Of a stretch of DNA of 64,000 nucleotides, positions 34,119-42,280 are shown piece by piece. A program made the position numbers and the translations under genes. Under the pieces are notes generated by a model. It was not told the DNA's origin. It ran no database searches and worked only from the letters and a program-made list of their open reading frames with translations. The stretch is from Salinibacillus aidingensis (GTDB taxonomy: Bacteria; Bacillota; Bacilli; Bacillales; Alkalibacillaceae). Each line of letters starts with the position of its first letter. Position 1 is the stretch's first letter. The DNA lies in the NCBI RefSeq assembly GCF_039522525.1, contig NZ_BAAADO010000004.1:124001-188000 (forward strand), read 5' to 3'.

Positions 34119-35669
34119 CTATTCCTGCTTTTGAGCCTGTGCGTGCCTTTTTCGACGTTGTAAAGGATAATACTTCGCTTCTTCATCAAATTCTTTCAGT
34201 AAAGCAAATATAATCAGCAGCAATACAAAGGTGAAAGGGAAGGCGGCAATAATTGAAGCTGTCTGCAGTGCTCCTAAGCCACCCTGCCATAACAGCACTG
34301 CCGCGGTTGCAGAAATAATAATTCCCCATATAAATTTCACCTTTTTCCCTGGGTTTAAATCTCCATGAGTTGTCTGAGTTCCTAAAACAAAGGTTGCTGA
34401 ATCTGCAGATGTAATGAAAAACGTACTAATAAGCAAAATCGCCAGGGTTGACGTAATAATACTAATAGGGTATTTCTGTAATACCGTAAATAAAGCTACT
34501 TCATTTCCTTGGTCATTAATTACATTAATAATATTTAATCCCTGGTGATATTCAAGGGATATAGCTGAGCCGCCGAATACGGAAAACCATAATGCACCAA
34601 AAAGGGTTGGTACTAACAGAACGCCGAGCACAAATTCCCGTACGGTTCGCCCTCTGGAAACACGGGCAATAAAGGTACCGACAAATGGTGCCCAGGCGAT
34701 CCACCAGGCCCAGTAGAAAATGGTCCAGTCCTGAACCCAGGTGCTATTTTCATCAAACGGTGTCATTCGAAAACTCATCGAAGGAAGGTTTTGAACATAG
34801 CTTCCTAATGTGGTTGTAAATAAATCCATGATAAAGTTTGTCGGTGCTGCGAACAGCAGGAAAAACATGAGTAAAATGGCAAGGACAATATTTGTATTAC
34901 TGAGATATCTTATTCCTTTGTCCAAACCTGTCATAGCTGAGAATAAAAATAATACGGTTACGATGGCTATGATAATCAGTTGTAAACTCATGCTTGTTTC
35001 GACACCAGGAAATAAGAAGCCTATACCACCATTAATTTGCTGGGCACCTAATCCAAGCGAGGTGGCAACACCGAAAATGGTGGCAAAAACGGCAATAAAG
35101 TTAACGGTTGTACCCCATCCGCCTTTCATTTTATCTCCAAATAAAGGCTCTAAAATGCTGCTTACCAGACCAGGGGACTCTTTTCTAAATTGAAAGTAAG
35201 CAAGGGCTAAAGCAAGAATAGAGTAAATAGCCCAAGGATGCAGTCCCCAGTGAAAGAAGCTGTATCGTAAGGCCATTTTTGCTGTATCCTCTTCTTCCAA
35301 TCCTATTTCAGGCGGATTATGAAAGTGGGAAATCGGCTCAGCCGCTCCCCAGAAGACAAGCCCAATCCCCATACCTGCACTAAATAACATCGCAAACCAG
35401 GTAATATAAGGGTACTCAGGTTTGTCTGAATCCTTTCCAAGAACAATATTCCCATACTTAGAGGCAATAAGGAAAATAGCAAAAATTAAAAAGGCTGTAG
35501 CTGATAGTAGGTAAAACCAGCCAAACTTATCAACCAGGAAGCCTTGTATATTAGATGTAACATTTTGTAAACTCCAATCTCCTACCCAATCATTTGGCAA
35601 TACACCCCAAACGATGAAGAGTAAAGAGACGACTAAACTGATATAAAATACTTTTGAAACTTTACCCAT
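34119..35669 (-). CDS. opuD: BCCT-family glycine betaine transporter
   Basis: 516 residues and 12 membrane helices. The BCCT signature G-M-G-I-G-L-V-F-W-G-A-A-E-P near residue 97 supplies the sodium and substrate site of helix 3. The aromatic box segment W-T-I-F-Y-W-A-W-W-I-A-W-A-P-F near residue 310 binds the trimethylammonium group. A charged tail (R-R-K-R-H-A-Q-A-Q-K-Q-E) may sense osmotic stress. It imports compatible solutes during high salinity. Closest in pattern to OpuD/BetL; substrate range not determinable. The ATG at 35669 is preceded by GAGGAGAT. Confidence 0.92.
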   Translation of the reverse strand: MGKVSKVFYISLVVSLLFIVWGVLPNDWVGDWSLQNVTSNIQGFLVDKFGWFYLLSATAFLIFAIFLIASKYGNIVLGKDSDKPEYPYITWFAMLFSAGMGIGLVFWGAAEPISHFHNPPEIGLEEEDTAKMALRYSFFHWGLHPWAIYSILALALAYFQFRKESPGLVSSILEPLFGDKMKGGWGTTVNFIAVFATIFGVATSLGLGAQQINGGIGFLFPGVETSMSLQLIIIAIVTVLFLFSAMTGLDKGIRYLSNTNIVLAILLMFFLLFAAPTNFIMDLFTTTLGSYVQNLPSMSFRMTPFDENSTWVQDWTIFYWAWWIAWAPFVGTFIARVSRGRTVREFVLGVLLVPTLFGALWFSVFGGSAISLEYHQGLNIINVINDQGNEVALFTVLQKYPISIITSTLAILLISTFFITSADSATFVLGTQTTHGDLNPGKKVKFIWGIIISATAAVLLWQGGLGALQTASIIAAFPFTFVLLLIIFALLKEFDEEAKYYPLQRRKRHAQAQKQE

Positions 35670-35697
35670 AGCTGATAATCTCCTCTGCTGTTATTTA

Positions 35698-36753
35698 TTA
35701 TTTATCTTCTTCAATTTTGTGTTCATTATGTGTCATTCGTTGAAGTTCTTCTAATATGCGATGTAAAAATAACAGCTCATACAGAACAATCGTCTGGGGT
35801 GGCAGGTGTTCAGCAGATTCAGCTTTTTTTATATGTTCCTCCTTCCAGTGCCAGAATTCATCATCTAAGGTTTCGATCCGCTTATAATGTGCCTCTGAAA
35901 TGACGTGCTCAGGATTTCTCAAAATATCTGCAATCGATACAAAAATCTTATGTAAAAGCTTCCTTTCCTCTTCATTAAAAGCATTTTTCTTTAATTGTAC
36001 AAATTGTAAATTTCCCACATGATCAATCATTTGCTGTAAGTAGGTTAATTTCTTCTGGCAAAAGTGAAGTTGACGAAAAGCCTCCTTGGAGTATCTATGG
36101 TATCTCCACTCTTCCCGCTGAAAAGCGATGAGCCGATAAGTCTGATTAATCTCCCGGATAATCTGCTGATATAGGATTCGATTTCTCTGTTTTCGATTTT
36201 GCTTATGATCCAATACAAATTCACTAATTGTAAGGTTTAAACGGGCCGCTTTCTCAAATAGCCGGTTCATGTTGTTATGTATTTTGTCTGTATAATCCGG
36301 AGGGAGTAAGAAAAAATTGACACCTGTTGAGACGATAATCCCTATGGATGTTGTCGCTAATCGTACCAGAAAGGACTCAAAAGAATTTCCCTGAAAATCC
36401 GGGATCATCGCAATAGCCGTTAAAGTAGCAACAACGATTCCTTCATCCAGCTTTAGCTTATGACAAATCGCAATGGTTAACATAGCCGCAAGGGCGTAGG
36501 TAGCCGCACTTTTTCCAAATGCCGTATAAAAGGATACAGATAAAAACGCTCCAATAGCCGATGCTGGAAATCGAACCATCGCTTTTTTGATAGAATCAGC
36601 AGCTGTATGTTCAATGGTAACGATAGCTGTCATTACAGCGAATATAACTGGGAACTGAAAAATTTGACATATAAGTGCCGTAAGAAAAACGGATATACCG
36701 GTTTTAATGGTTCTTCCGCCTATTTGGAAATGTTTTTTTATAGATGTAAGCAT
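35698..36753 (-). CDS. Aromatic acid exporter-type (DUF939) membrane protein
   Basis: 351 residues. The N-terminal half holds about six membrane helices with the ArAE/FUSC pattern (T-G-I-S-V-F-L-T-A, then A-V-M-T-A-I-V-T-I-E-H-T near residue 40). The C-terminal 190 residues are soluble and helical, rich in Arg, Gln and Glu. Members resemble half of a fusaric-acid/aromatic-acid efflux protein, and B. subtilis YgaE-like proteins are the nearest comparison. Substrate is unknown. The ATG at 36753 has AGGAATTAAA-type weak spacing. It lies 28 bp from opuD on the same strand, so read-through into opuD is possible. Confidence 0.8.
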   Translation of the reverse strand: MLTSIKKHFQIGGRTIKTGISVFLTALICQIFQFPVIFAVMTAIVTIEHTAADSIKKAMVRFPASAIGAFLSVSFYTAFGKSAATYALAAMLTIAICHKLKLDEGIVVATLTAIAMIPDFQGNSFESFLVRLATTSIGIIVSTGVNFFLLPPDYTDKIHNNMNRLFEKAARLNLTISEFVLDHKQNRKQRNRILYQQIIREINQTYRLIAFQREEWRYHRYSKEAFRQLHFCQKKLTYLQQMIDHVGNLQFVQLKKNAFNEEERKLLHKIFVSIADILRNPEHVISEAHYKRIETLDDEFWHWKEEHIKKAESAEHLPPQTIVLYELLFLHRILEELQRMTHNEHKIEEDK

Positions 36754-36919
36754 TTTTTAATTCCTCCAAGCATGCCCTGTAAACTCTTGATGTCATGTAT
36801 ATCCAATCATCCTTAAATATAACATAATCTAAGTGAAATGAAATTCCATGCCCATGATCTATAGTATTTTCTGTATAATAAACTTAAGATTATTTTTTAC
36901 ATCATTTGGGGGGATGAAC

Positions 36920-37801
36920 ATGAAGAAATTTGGCATTTTCATGTTGCTTCTTATCTTAATGGGATTGACAGCATGTAATACCAATGAAAGTGCAGACCAA
37001 GAGAATAAGAAAAAAGAACAGGAAATCAATGAACAGCAGCAAAAGGATCAGGCTGGACAAAGTGAAGAAGAAAAAGAAAAAGAAGCCCCTGCTAAAGAGG
37101 ACGAGGGTACTGGCAATCCCCCGGAAGATTCTGCAGAGAAAGAAGAACAGGATAAAACTGAAAATAAAAAACCCCAGTATGAGATTTCCGAAGTCTGGAG
37201 CGTACAGCCAATCGTTGAAGATGCGAATGAGAAAGTTGTCTTATTAACCTTTGATGATGCACCCGATGAGCACGCTGTGGAGATGGCAAAGACCCTGAAA
37301 AATATGGATGCACCTGCCATTTTCTTTATAAACGGACATTTTATTGATACGGAAGAGGAACAGGCCAAACTTAAGGAAATTGCAGACATGGGATTTGCCA
37401 TTGGAAACCATACGTTTAACCATACGAAATTAGACGATGTTTCTAAGGAAAAGCAGAAGGAAGAAATTGTGAGATTAAATGATGTAATTGAGGAAGTCAC
37501 AGGAGAGAGACCAAAATTTTTCCGAGCCCCTCATGGAGTGAATACAGAATATGCAAAACAGGTAGTAAAAGAAGAGGGAATGACCTTAATGAACTGGTCT
37601 TATGGCTATGACTTTAAGCAGGAGTATATGTCAGAGGAAGCCATCGCAGATATTATGGTTAATACAGAGCTATTATCCAATGGCGCCAATCTGTTAATGC
37701 ATGACAGAAAATGGACCGCTGCAGCCCTGGAAGAAATTGTAACAGGACTACGGGAAAAAGGATATGAAATGGTTGATCCTCAACTTATAAAAACCCCTTA
37801 G
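36920..37801 (+). CDS. Polysaccharide deacetylase lipoprotein
   Basis: 293-residue precursor. Signal peptide M-K-K-F-G-I-F-M-L-L ends at lipobox L-T-A-C. A 65-residue linker is made almost only of Glu, Lys, Gln, Asp and Ala. The CE4 NodB domain then has motif 1 T-F-D-D near residue 110, the metal motif N-H-T-F-N-H near 155, motif 3 R-A-P-H-G near 203 and motif 5 L-L-M-H-D. It should remove acetyl groups from peptidoglycan or another surface polysaccharide outside the cell. The ATG at 36920 lies six bases after a G-rich ribosome site. Acidic linkers of this kind recur in exported proteins of this window. Confidence 0.9.
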   Translation: MKKFGIFMLLLILMGLTACNTNESADQENKKKEQEINEQQQKDQAGQSEEEKEKEAPAKEDEGTGNPPEDSAEKEEQDKTENKKPQYEISEVWSVQPIVEDANEKVVLLTFDDAPDEHAVEMAKTLKNMDAPAIFFINGHFIDTEEEQAKLKEIADMGFAIGNHTFNHTKLDDVSKEKQKEEIVRLNDVIEEVTGERPKFFRAPHGVNTEYAKQVVKEEGMTLMNWSYGYDFKQEYMSEEAIADIMVNTELLSNGANLLMHDRKWTAAALEEIVTGLREKGYEMVDPQLIKTP

Positions 37802-37806
37802 GGATT

Positions 37807-37848
37807 AAAGCCCCAATGTCAGGAATTCTGATGTTGGGGCTTTTTGTG
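37807..37848 (+). terminator. Terminator of the deacetylase gene
   Basis: AAAGCCCCAA pairs with TTGGGGCTTT; an inner helix surrounds GAATTC; T run follows. Confidence 0.85.
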
Positions 37849-37872
37849 TTAGAATGCCTTAACACGTTTTCC

Positions 37873-38262
37873 TTATTTACTCATCACTCTGCCGTTAAAT
37901 AATTGCAGTTTGCCTCCGGTTTTTTTGCGGAAGAACTTTGCAAATTCATTTGCCTTGCTTTTATCTCCATGCGTTGCGGTGGATGGGAGGGTGATTTGGA
38001 TTTTGTTGGCTTCTTCACTCACGCCCATCAGAATGGTGTCATAACGGTCAAGGATTCCTTTTAACTGCAAATAGTGCCCCTGATCGTTCTCTTTTTCTTC
38101 AATGTTGTATGGAAAGGCGTGATTTTCATAATTCCAGTCCAGCTGTTGACCCGTCTTTGTGGTCATCTCCTGATAAACATTCAGCCATTCCTTCACATTT
38201 TCCAGGGTTATCGAGTTGCTTTCATCTGCATACACAAAGGAACTTCGACTCAAATCCCTCAC
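37873..38262 (-). CDS. DUF1885-type protein
   Basis: 129-residue soluble protein. The pattern I-T-L-E-N-V-K-E-W-L near residue 18 and the C-terminal block A-T-H-G-D-K-S-K-A-N-E-F-A-K-F, then L-Q-L-F-N-G-R-V-M, match the DUF1885 family as I recall it. Function is unknown; members are restricted mainly to Bacillaceae. The ATG at 38262 follows AGGGGTGAGG. It is transcribed away from the SR1 locus. Its 3' end faces the deacetylase terminator. Confidence 0.75.
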   Translation of the reverse strand: MRDLSRSSFVYADESNSITLENVKEWLNVYQEMTTKTGQQLDWNYENHAFPYNIEEKENDQGHYLQLKGILDRYDTILMGVSEEANKIQITLPSTATHGDKSKANEFAKFFRKKTGGKLQLFNGRVMSK

Positions 38263-38345
38263 CCCTAATCATGGCATTTCTTTTATCTTATCATGAAACA
38301 CACATAAGTAACAGAATATTGTGTCAAATAGTTAAGGCACAAAAA

Positions 38346-38413
38346 AATGACATATAAATTTTAAAATGTCATACTAATTGGGCTTGAAAAATAAAATGTG
38401 ACATATTAAAATA
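38346..38413 (+). promoter_or_regulatory. SR1 promoter with three CcpN-like boxes
   Basis: TTGAAA (38384) and TAAAAT (38407) are 17 bp apart. TGTGACATATT (38397-38407), in the spacer, matches the CcpN consensus TRTGHYATAYW at all positions. Two further near matches with one mismatch each lie at 38346-38356 and, inverted, at 38363-38373. CcpN represses sr1 under glycolytic conditions in B. subtilis; repression here is inferred. Confidence 0.75.
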
Positions 38414-38418
38414 AACCC

Positions 38419-38610
38419 ATAGGAATCATAACGTTAAGGAGCTGGTTTCGGTGATAGGTACCATTGTTTGTCAGGACTGCCAACGTGTGATTGATCATTT
38501 TGAAGATGAGAAAGTGACGACCCTGTACGGAAAAGGATGCGAATGTCATAACAAACGTAAATAAGAAGAGATTTGAGCTGTCCCCACAATAGGCGGACGG
38601 TTCTTTTTTT
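38419..38610 (+). ncRNA. sr1: Dual-function regulatory RNA SR1
   Basis: About 190 nt from the promoter above to a terminator (GAGCTGTCC/GGACGGTTC plus seven T at 38575-38610). In B. subtilis the 205-nt SR1 base-pairs with ahrC mRNA and encodes SR1P. Length, position downstream of pdhD, CcpN boxes and the encoded peptide all agree. Base-pairing with ahrC was not testable here. Confidence 0.8.
38451..38564 (+). CDS. sr1P: GapA-binding peptide SR1P
   Basis: 37 codons starting at GTG 38451, nine bases after AAGGAG. The peptide reads MIGTIVCQDCQRVIDHFEDE followed by KVTTLYGKGCECHNKRK. The central I-D-H-F-E-D-E-K-V-T-T-L-Y-G-K is the hallmark of SR1P. In B. subtilis SR1P binds the glycolytic enzyme GapA and promotes its interaction with RNase J1, encoded at 24 kb here. 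The two cysteine pairs (C-x-x-C and C-x-C) could bind a metal. The gene is too short for most gene finders. Confidence 0.88.
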   Translation: MIGTIVCQDCQRVIDHFEDEKVTTLYGKGCECHNKRK

Positions 38611-38691
38611 ACAATAATGATCACTTCATCCCGGTTCACAAATGATTTACTTATGATACGATGAAGAAAAGAAAAAGGGGAGGAGATTTAT

Positions 38692-39651
38692 GTGGGCATT
38701 GAAACAAGAATAACAAAACTGTTACATATCGATTATCCTGTGATTCAGGGAGGGCTTGCTCATCTGGCTTATGCCGAATTAGCTGCTGCGGTTTCCAATG
38801 CTGGAGGTCTCGGCCAAATTACAGCCATGAGTTTGGAAAACGAGGATCAGCTACGGGATGAAATCCATAAAGTTCGTTCATTAACAGATAAACCATTCGG
38901 TGTTAATTTTGCTATTGGCCAGCATGGGCGTGCATTCGAACACATGGTAGCTGTAGCCCGTGAAGAACAGGTTCCTGTCATTACGGTTACAGGAGGAAAT
39001 CCAAAGCCTGTTTTAGATATGGTAAAAGGTACGGACATTAAAAAGATGGTTCTTGTTGCTGCAAAGAGACAGGCTGTAAAAGCAGAAGAACTTGGTGCTG
39101 ATGCTGTTATGGTAGTCGGCCATGAAGGTGGAGGACATCTGGGACGTGATGATATCGGAACCTTTGTGTTAACACCACAAGTTGCCGATGCCGTTGATAT
39201 TCCTGTTGTAGCCTCAGGCGGAATCTCTGATGGGAAAGGACTAATGGCTGCTTTGGCTTTGGGAGCTGAGGGAATTGAAATGGGTACACGCTTTATAGCA
39301 ACAAAAGAATGTGTTCATGCCCATGAGTCCCATAAAAAGCAACTCGTGGAAGCAGATGAAAAATCCACGGTTGTCATTAAACGTTCTCTTGGCGCACCTG
39401 CAAGAGCATTAAAGAATCAGTGGACAGATAAAATTCTTGAATTGGAAGAGGCTGAGCCAGGGTTTGAGACATTGAAACCGTATATAAGTGGTGAAACGAA
39501 TAAACGCTATATATACGGAGAATCTGAAGATGGATTTGGATGGGCCGGACAGGTAACCGGCCGAATTCATGATATACCATCCGTAAAAGAACTGTTCGAC
39601 CGGATTCAAAACGATATTGAACAAATCAAAGCAAAATGGAGTCAGGGTTAA
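38692..39651 (+). CDS. Nitronate monooxygenase / FabK-like flavoprotein
   Basis: 319-residue TIM-barrel FMN protein of the 2-nitropropane dioxygenase family. Family marks are P-V-I-Q-G-G-L-A near residue 16, the glycine-rich loop G-H-E-G-G-G-H-L-G-R near 142 with the likely catalytic His, and V-V-A-S-G-G-I near 175 for phosphate binding. It either detoxifies alkyl nitronates or acts as an enoyl-ACP reductase; sequence alone does not decide. The start is GTG 38692 after GGGGAGGAG. yktA begins 17 bp downstream, so they may be cotranscribed. Confidence 0.85.
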   Translation: MGIETRITKLLHIDYPVIQGGLAHLAYAELAAAVSNAGGLGQITAMSLENEDQLRDEIHKVRSLTDKPFGVNFAIGQHGRAFEHMVAVAREEQVPVITVTGGNPKPVLDMVKGTDIKKMVLVAAKRQAVKAEELGADAVMVVGHEGGGHLGRDDIGTFVLTPQVADAVDIPVVASGGISDGKGLMAALALGAEGIEMGTRFIATKECVHAHESHKKQLVEADEKSTVVIKRSLGAPARALKNQWTDKILELEEAEPGFETLKPYISGETNKRYIYGESEDGFGWAGQVTGRIHDIPSVKELFDRIQNDIEQIKAKWSQG

Positions 39652-39668
39652 TAGAAAGGGGACAACCA

Positions 39669-39941
39669 ATGGAGTACAACTACCCAATAGATGAATCATG
39701 GGATACCAATGAAGTTATGGACGTCATACACTTTCTGCAGCTGGTGGAAACCGCCTATGAAGATAAAGTCGGACGTGATGACGTATTAAAGGCTTACAAT
39801 CGCTTCAAGGAAATTGTTCCTTCCAAGACAGAGGAAAAACAATTGGACAAAGAATTTCAAAAGCAGTCAGGCTACTCGACCTATCGAACTGTTCAAAAGG
39901 CTAAACAGGCCGATAATGGGGAATCCATAACTATGAAATAA
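39669..39941 (+). CDS. yktA: UPF0223 family protein YktA
   Basis: 90-residue helical protein of the UPF0223 family. It starts M-E-Y-N-Y-P-I-D-E-S-W and contains Y-N-R-F-K-E-I-V-P-S-K-x-E-E-K-Q-L-D-K-E-F, followed by S-G-Y-S-T-Y-R-T-V. Function unknown, conserved in Bacillales. The ATG at 39669 follows AAAGGGG; an earlier in-frame start at 39636 lies inside the preceding gene. Position next to yktB and suhB is as in B. subtilis. A dispersed repeat follows directly. Confidence 0.9.
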   Translation: MEYNYPIDESWDTNEVMDVIHFLQLVETAYEDKVGRDDVLKAYNRFKEIVPSKTEEKQLDKEFQKQSGYSTYRTVQKAKQADNGESITMK

Positions 39942-39949
39942 AGAAAAAG

Positions 39950-40244
39950 CGGAAGCAACCGATTGTCCAATTATGGCTATCGAGCGCTTCCGCTTTTCTC
40001 TTGTCCAGCTCCAGGGCCCAGCCCCTCGCTGATGTAAGCAACCCTCATTGCGTGGCCAAATCCATGCCACTTCATGTCTTCGTCTTATCCCGCATGACCT
40101 GAGCAGTCGCCTCCGCTTTTCTCTGTCCAGCTGCGGCTCCCAGGCCCAAGCGGTCATAAGCAGAATCCCCTCCATGGCCAAAGTACGGCCACTCCGGAGA
40201 TTCTGCTTATGCCGTCGAGCCTAAACAGTCGCCTCCGCTTTTCT
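39950..40244 (-). repeat. Dispersed element R1, copy 2 (opposite orientation)
   Basis: Contains AAGCGGAAGC/GCTTCCGCTT arms, CTTGTCCAGCTCCAGGGCCC and, from 40110 to 40244, the reverse complement of the 22015-22160 block (AGCGGTCATAAGCAGAAT, TGGCCAAAGTACGGCCACTC). It fills the space between yktA and yktB. Confidence 0.85.
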
Positions 40245-40247
40245 GCC

Positions 40248-40871
40248 TTATATTTCTTTTGTGTATTGATAGAGTGGTTCCAGGGTTTGGAATGTGTTTT
40301 CACACATTTTCAGAAATTCATCTGGCTTCGTTAGAATCGGATCATTCCGGTCAATGTTTACCCCACACAGAATTTCTGCTTTTTTTACGTTGGATAATCG
40401 GTCGACAAGCTTGTCCAGATCAACTTCATTGTGTCGTTCAGCGTCTGGCCGGGTATGGTCGCCGGACCACACAAAGTTGTCAGGTATTTGCTTTTTGACT
40501 TTCTCCATGTTCTTCTTTAATACTTCGCCATATTCCTGTTTTACAGGGTTTTCATAAATCATGGCAAACCATATAAATAAGTGTGTCTCCCAAAGTCCAA
40601 TTTGAAAGTGGGGGAGCTTTTTGTAGCCGCGGTTGCTGCAGGCTAATGCTGCCCAGGTGTCATTGGGTGGATTTTTTGTACGGCGGGCATGCTTAGCAAC
40701 ATGAACAAACATTTCATCGCCTGTCATCGTCGTTAATGCCGGTGCCAATTCCTCGGCTACAGCCTCTAATTTGGGCGAAACATTGCCCCGCAGCTTTTCC
40801 ATGCGAGCGTCTAGCCCCGGAATGGTAAATACATCGAAATCCTCCTGCGTAAATCCCTTAAATTCTGTCAT
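40248..40871 (-). CDS. yktB: UPF0637/DUF1054 family protein YktB
   Basis: 207 residues, soluble alpha/beta protein. It starts M-T-E-F-K-G-F-T-Q-E-D-F and has H-A-R-R-T-x-N-P-P-N-D-T-W-A-A near residue 70 and H-F-Q-I-G-L-W near 93. A structure is known for the family but no function. The ATG at 40871 lies six bases after AAAGGAG; the eight residues upstream are not needed. Transcribed opposite to yktA and suhB. The repeat R1 abuts its 3' end. Confidence 0.9.
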   Translation of the reverse strand: MTEFKGFTQEDFDVFTIPGLDARMEKLRGNVSPKLEAVAEELAPALTTMTGDEMFVHVAKHARRTKNPPNDTWAALACSNRGYKKLPHFQIGLWETHLFIWFAMIYENPVKQEYGEVLKKNMEKVKKQIPDNFVWSGDHTRPDAERHNEVDLDKLVDRLSNVKKAEILCGVNIDRNDPILTKPDEFLKMCENTFQTLEPLYQYTKEI

Positions 40872-41038
40872 ATATGTACTCCTTTCTATGTACAAGTTTG
40901 ATTACAGTTAAAAATAACGTCAATATTTGTCTTATTATCGTAACATAGTGGCGCCGTTGACAAAATGAATTTGCTTACATAGCGTTTTTAATGAAATTTT
41001 GTTAGGATATACGTAATACATAAAAAGGAGTTTGCGGA

Positions 41039-41845
41039 ATGGAAGCTGAGCAAAAACATGCGTTATTTATCCAGGCAAAAGAGTGGACAATCGAGGCTGG
41101 TGAACGGATTAAAGAAAGGGTCCAGCAGCCATTTAAAGTAAATACAAAACGGGACCGCAAAGATTTAGTTACCGAGGTAGACGAGGATACGGAAAAGTTT
41201 TTTGCGGAAAAGATAAGAAATACTTACCCTGATCATCAGGTTTTGGGTGAGGAAGGCTTTGGTGATGATGTGACCAGCCTTGACGGAATGGTCTGGATTA
41301 TTGATCCTATTGACGGGACGATGAATTTCGTGCATCAGAAACGAAACTTTGCCATTTCAGTCGCTATATATCAGGATGGTGAGGGGATCATTGGCCTCAT
41401 TTATAACGTTATGACCGGAGATTTATACTCGGCGAAAAAGGGAGAGGGAGCCTATAAAAACAAGGATCTGCTTCCGAAATTGGATCGTACCAGGAAACTC
41501 GAGGATTGTTTAATCGGAATTAATCAGTTCTGGGCTGTACCTAATCGCCGACTTGATGAAACAGGTGTACATCAGCTAATACGAAAAGTTCGCGGGACCC
41601 GTTCCTATGGTTCTGCTGCTCTGGAGTTCGCTTTTGTTGCGGAAGGAATTATGGATGGCTACATAACGATGAGATTAGCTCCATGGGATATTGCAGCAGG
41701 GGTTATCATCGTCCAGGAAGTCGGTGGTATGGCTACCAGAGCAGATGGAAAGCCTTTGGATATGCTTCGTGAAAATACGGTGATTACATGTAATCCCGCT
41801 GTTCACAAAGAAATTATTGACAACTATCTTATCCTGAAAGACTGA
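41039..41845 (+). CDS. suhB: Inositol monophosphatase family protein
   Basis: 268 residues. Metal and phosphate motifs: V-T-E-V-D near residue 44, L-G-E-E-G near 71, I-D-P-I-D-G-T-M-N-F near 91 and A-P-W-D-I-A-A-G near 215. It hydrolyses phosphomonoesters such as inositol-1-phosphate with magnesium; B. subtilis YktC has IMPase activity. The ATG follows AAAAAGGAG. Single gene ending in a strong terminator. The preceding 160 bp contain no clear operator. Confidence 0.92.
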   Translation: MEAEQKHALFIQAKEWTIEAGERIKERVQQPFKVNTKRDRKDLVTEVDEDTEKFFAEKIRNTYPDHQVLGEEGFGDDVTSLDGMVWIIDPIDGTMNFVHQKRNFAISVAIYQDGEGIIGLIYNVMTGDLYSAKKGEGAYKNKDLLPKLDRTRKLEDCLIGINQFWAVPNRRLDETGVHQLIRKVRGTRSYGSAALEFAFVAEGIMDGYITMRLAPWDIAAGVIIVQEVGGMATRADGKPLDMLRENTVITCNPAVHKEIIDNYLILKD

Positions 41846-41846
41846 C

Positions 41847-41892
41847 AAAAGGACTGACAAAGTCATATGAAGGCTTTGTCAGTCCTTTTTCG
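41847..41892. terminator. Terminator shared by suhB and ylaF
   Basis: A perfect 16-bp stem AAAAGGACTGACAAAG/CTTTGTCAGTCCTTTT with an 11-base loop, then TT. It reaches the 3' end of convergent ylaF. Confidence 0.9.
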
Positions 41893-41898
41893 CTTTGT

Positions 41899-42069
41899 TC
41901 ACAATCCCTGTTTTCTTTTCATTCTTAGTCCGAATCCCATGATCACAAACCCGAGCAGAAATAAGCCGGCTGCCAGGAGATATTGCTGGAATCCGATAGC
42001 AATTCCCACAGCAACATAGCTTAAAATAACGAAAAGAGCCAGGATAAATGCCTTGTGTTCATACTTCAT
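41899..42069 (-). CDS. ylaF: YlaF-type small membrane protein (DUF5325)
   Basis: 56 residues, two hydrophobic helices (I-L-A-L-F-V-I-L-S-Y-V-A-V-G and L-L-A-A-G-L-F-L-L-G-F-V-I-M), and a basic end R-M-K-R-K-Q-G-L. It matches YlaF, a small membrane protein found before bipA in B. subtilis. The ATG at 42069 follows GAGGTGG. Function unknown. Here the next gene towards ylaH is not bipA; 210 bp of repeat-containing DNA takes its place. Confidence 0.7.
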   Translation of the reverse strand: MKYEHKAFILALFVILSYVAVGIAIGFQQYLLAAGLFLLGFVIMGFGLRMKRKQGL

Positions 42070-42117
42070 AATTCCACCTCTTTATCTTTAAGTGTACACG
42101 AAGAAAACAGGAATCAA

Positions 42118-42212
42118 CAAGAGGTTATTTCCGTAGCGGCGGTTCCTGCACCTATAATAATCGGATTAAATTTTTAGCGAAAACATTTTTGTCCCAGCCT
42201 CTTTGATTGAAG
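42118..42212. repeat. R4-type repeat where bipA would be expected
   Basis: Ends with TTTTTGTCCCAGCCTCTTTG, the right arm of the 12738 terminator repeat, preceded by TTTTTAGCGAAAACA as there. The left arm is degenerate (AAGAGGTTATTTC). Confidence 0.6.
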
Positions 42213-42280
42213 TTTCAAGGTAGTATTATTTGAAAAAATTTAGTATGATAATAGTGATGACGTCATTAGGAGGAAGCACT

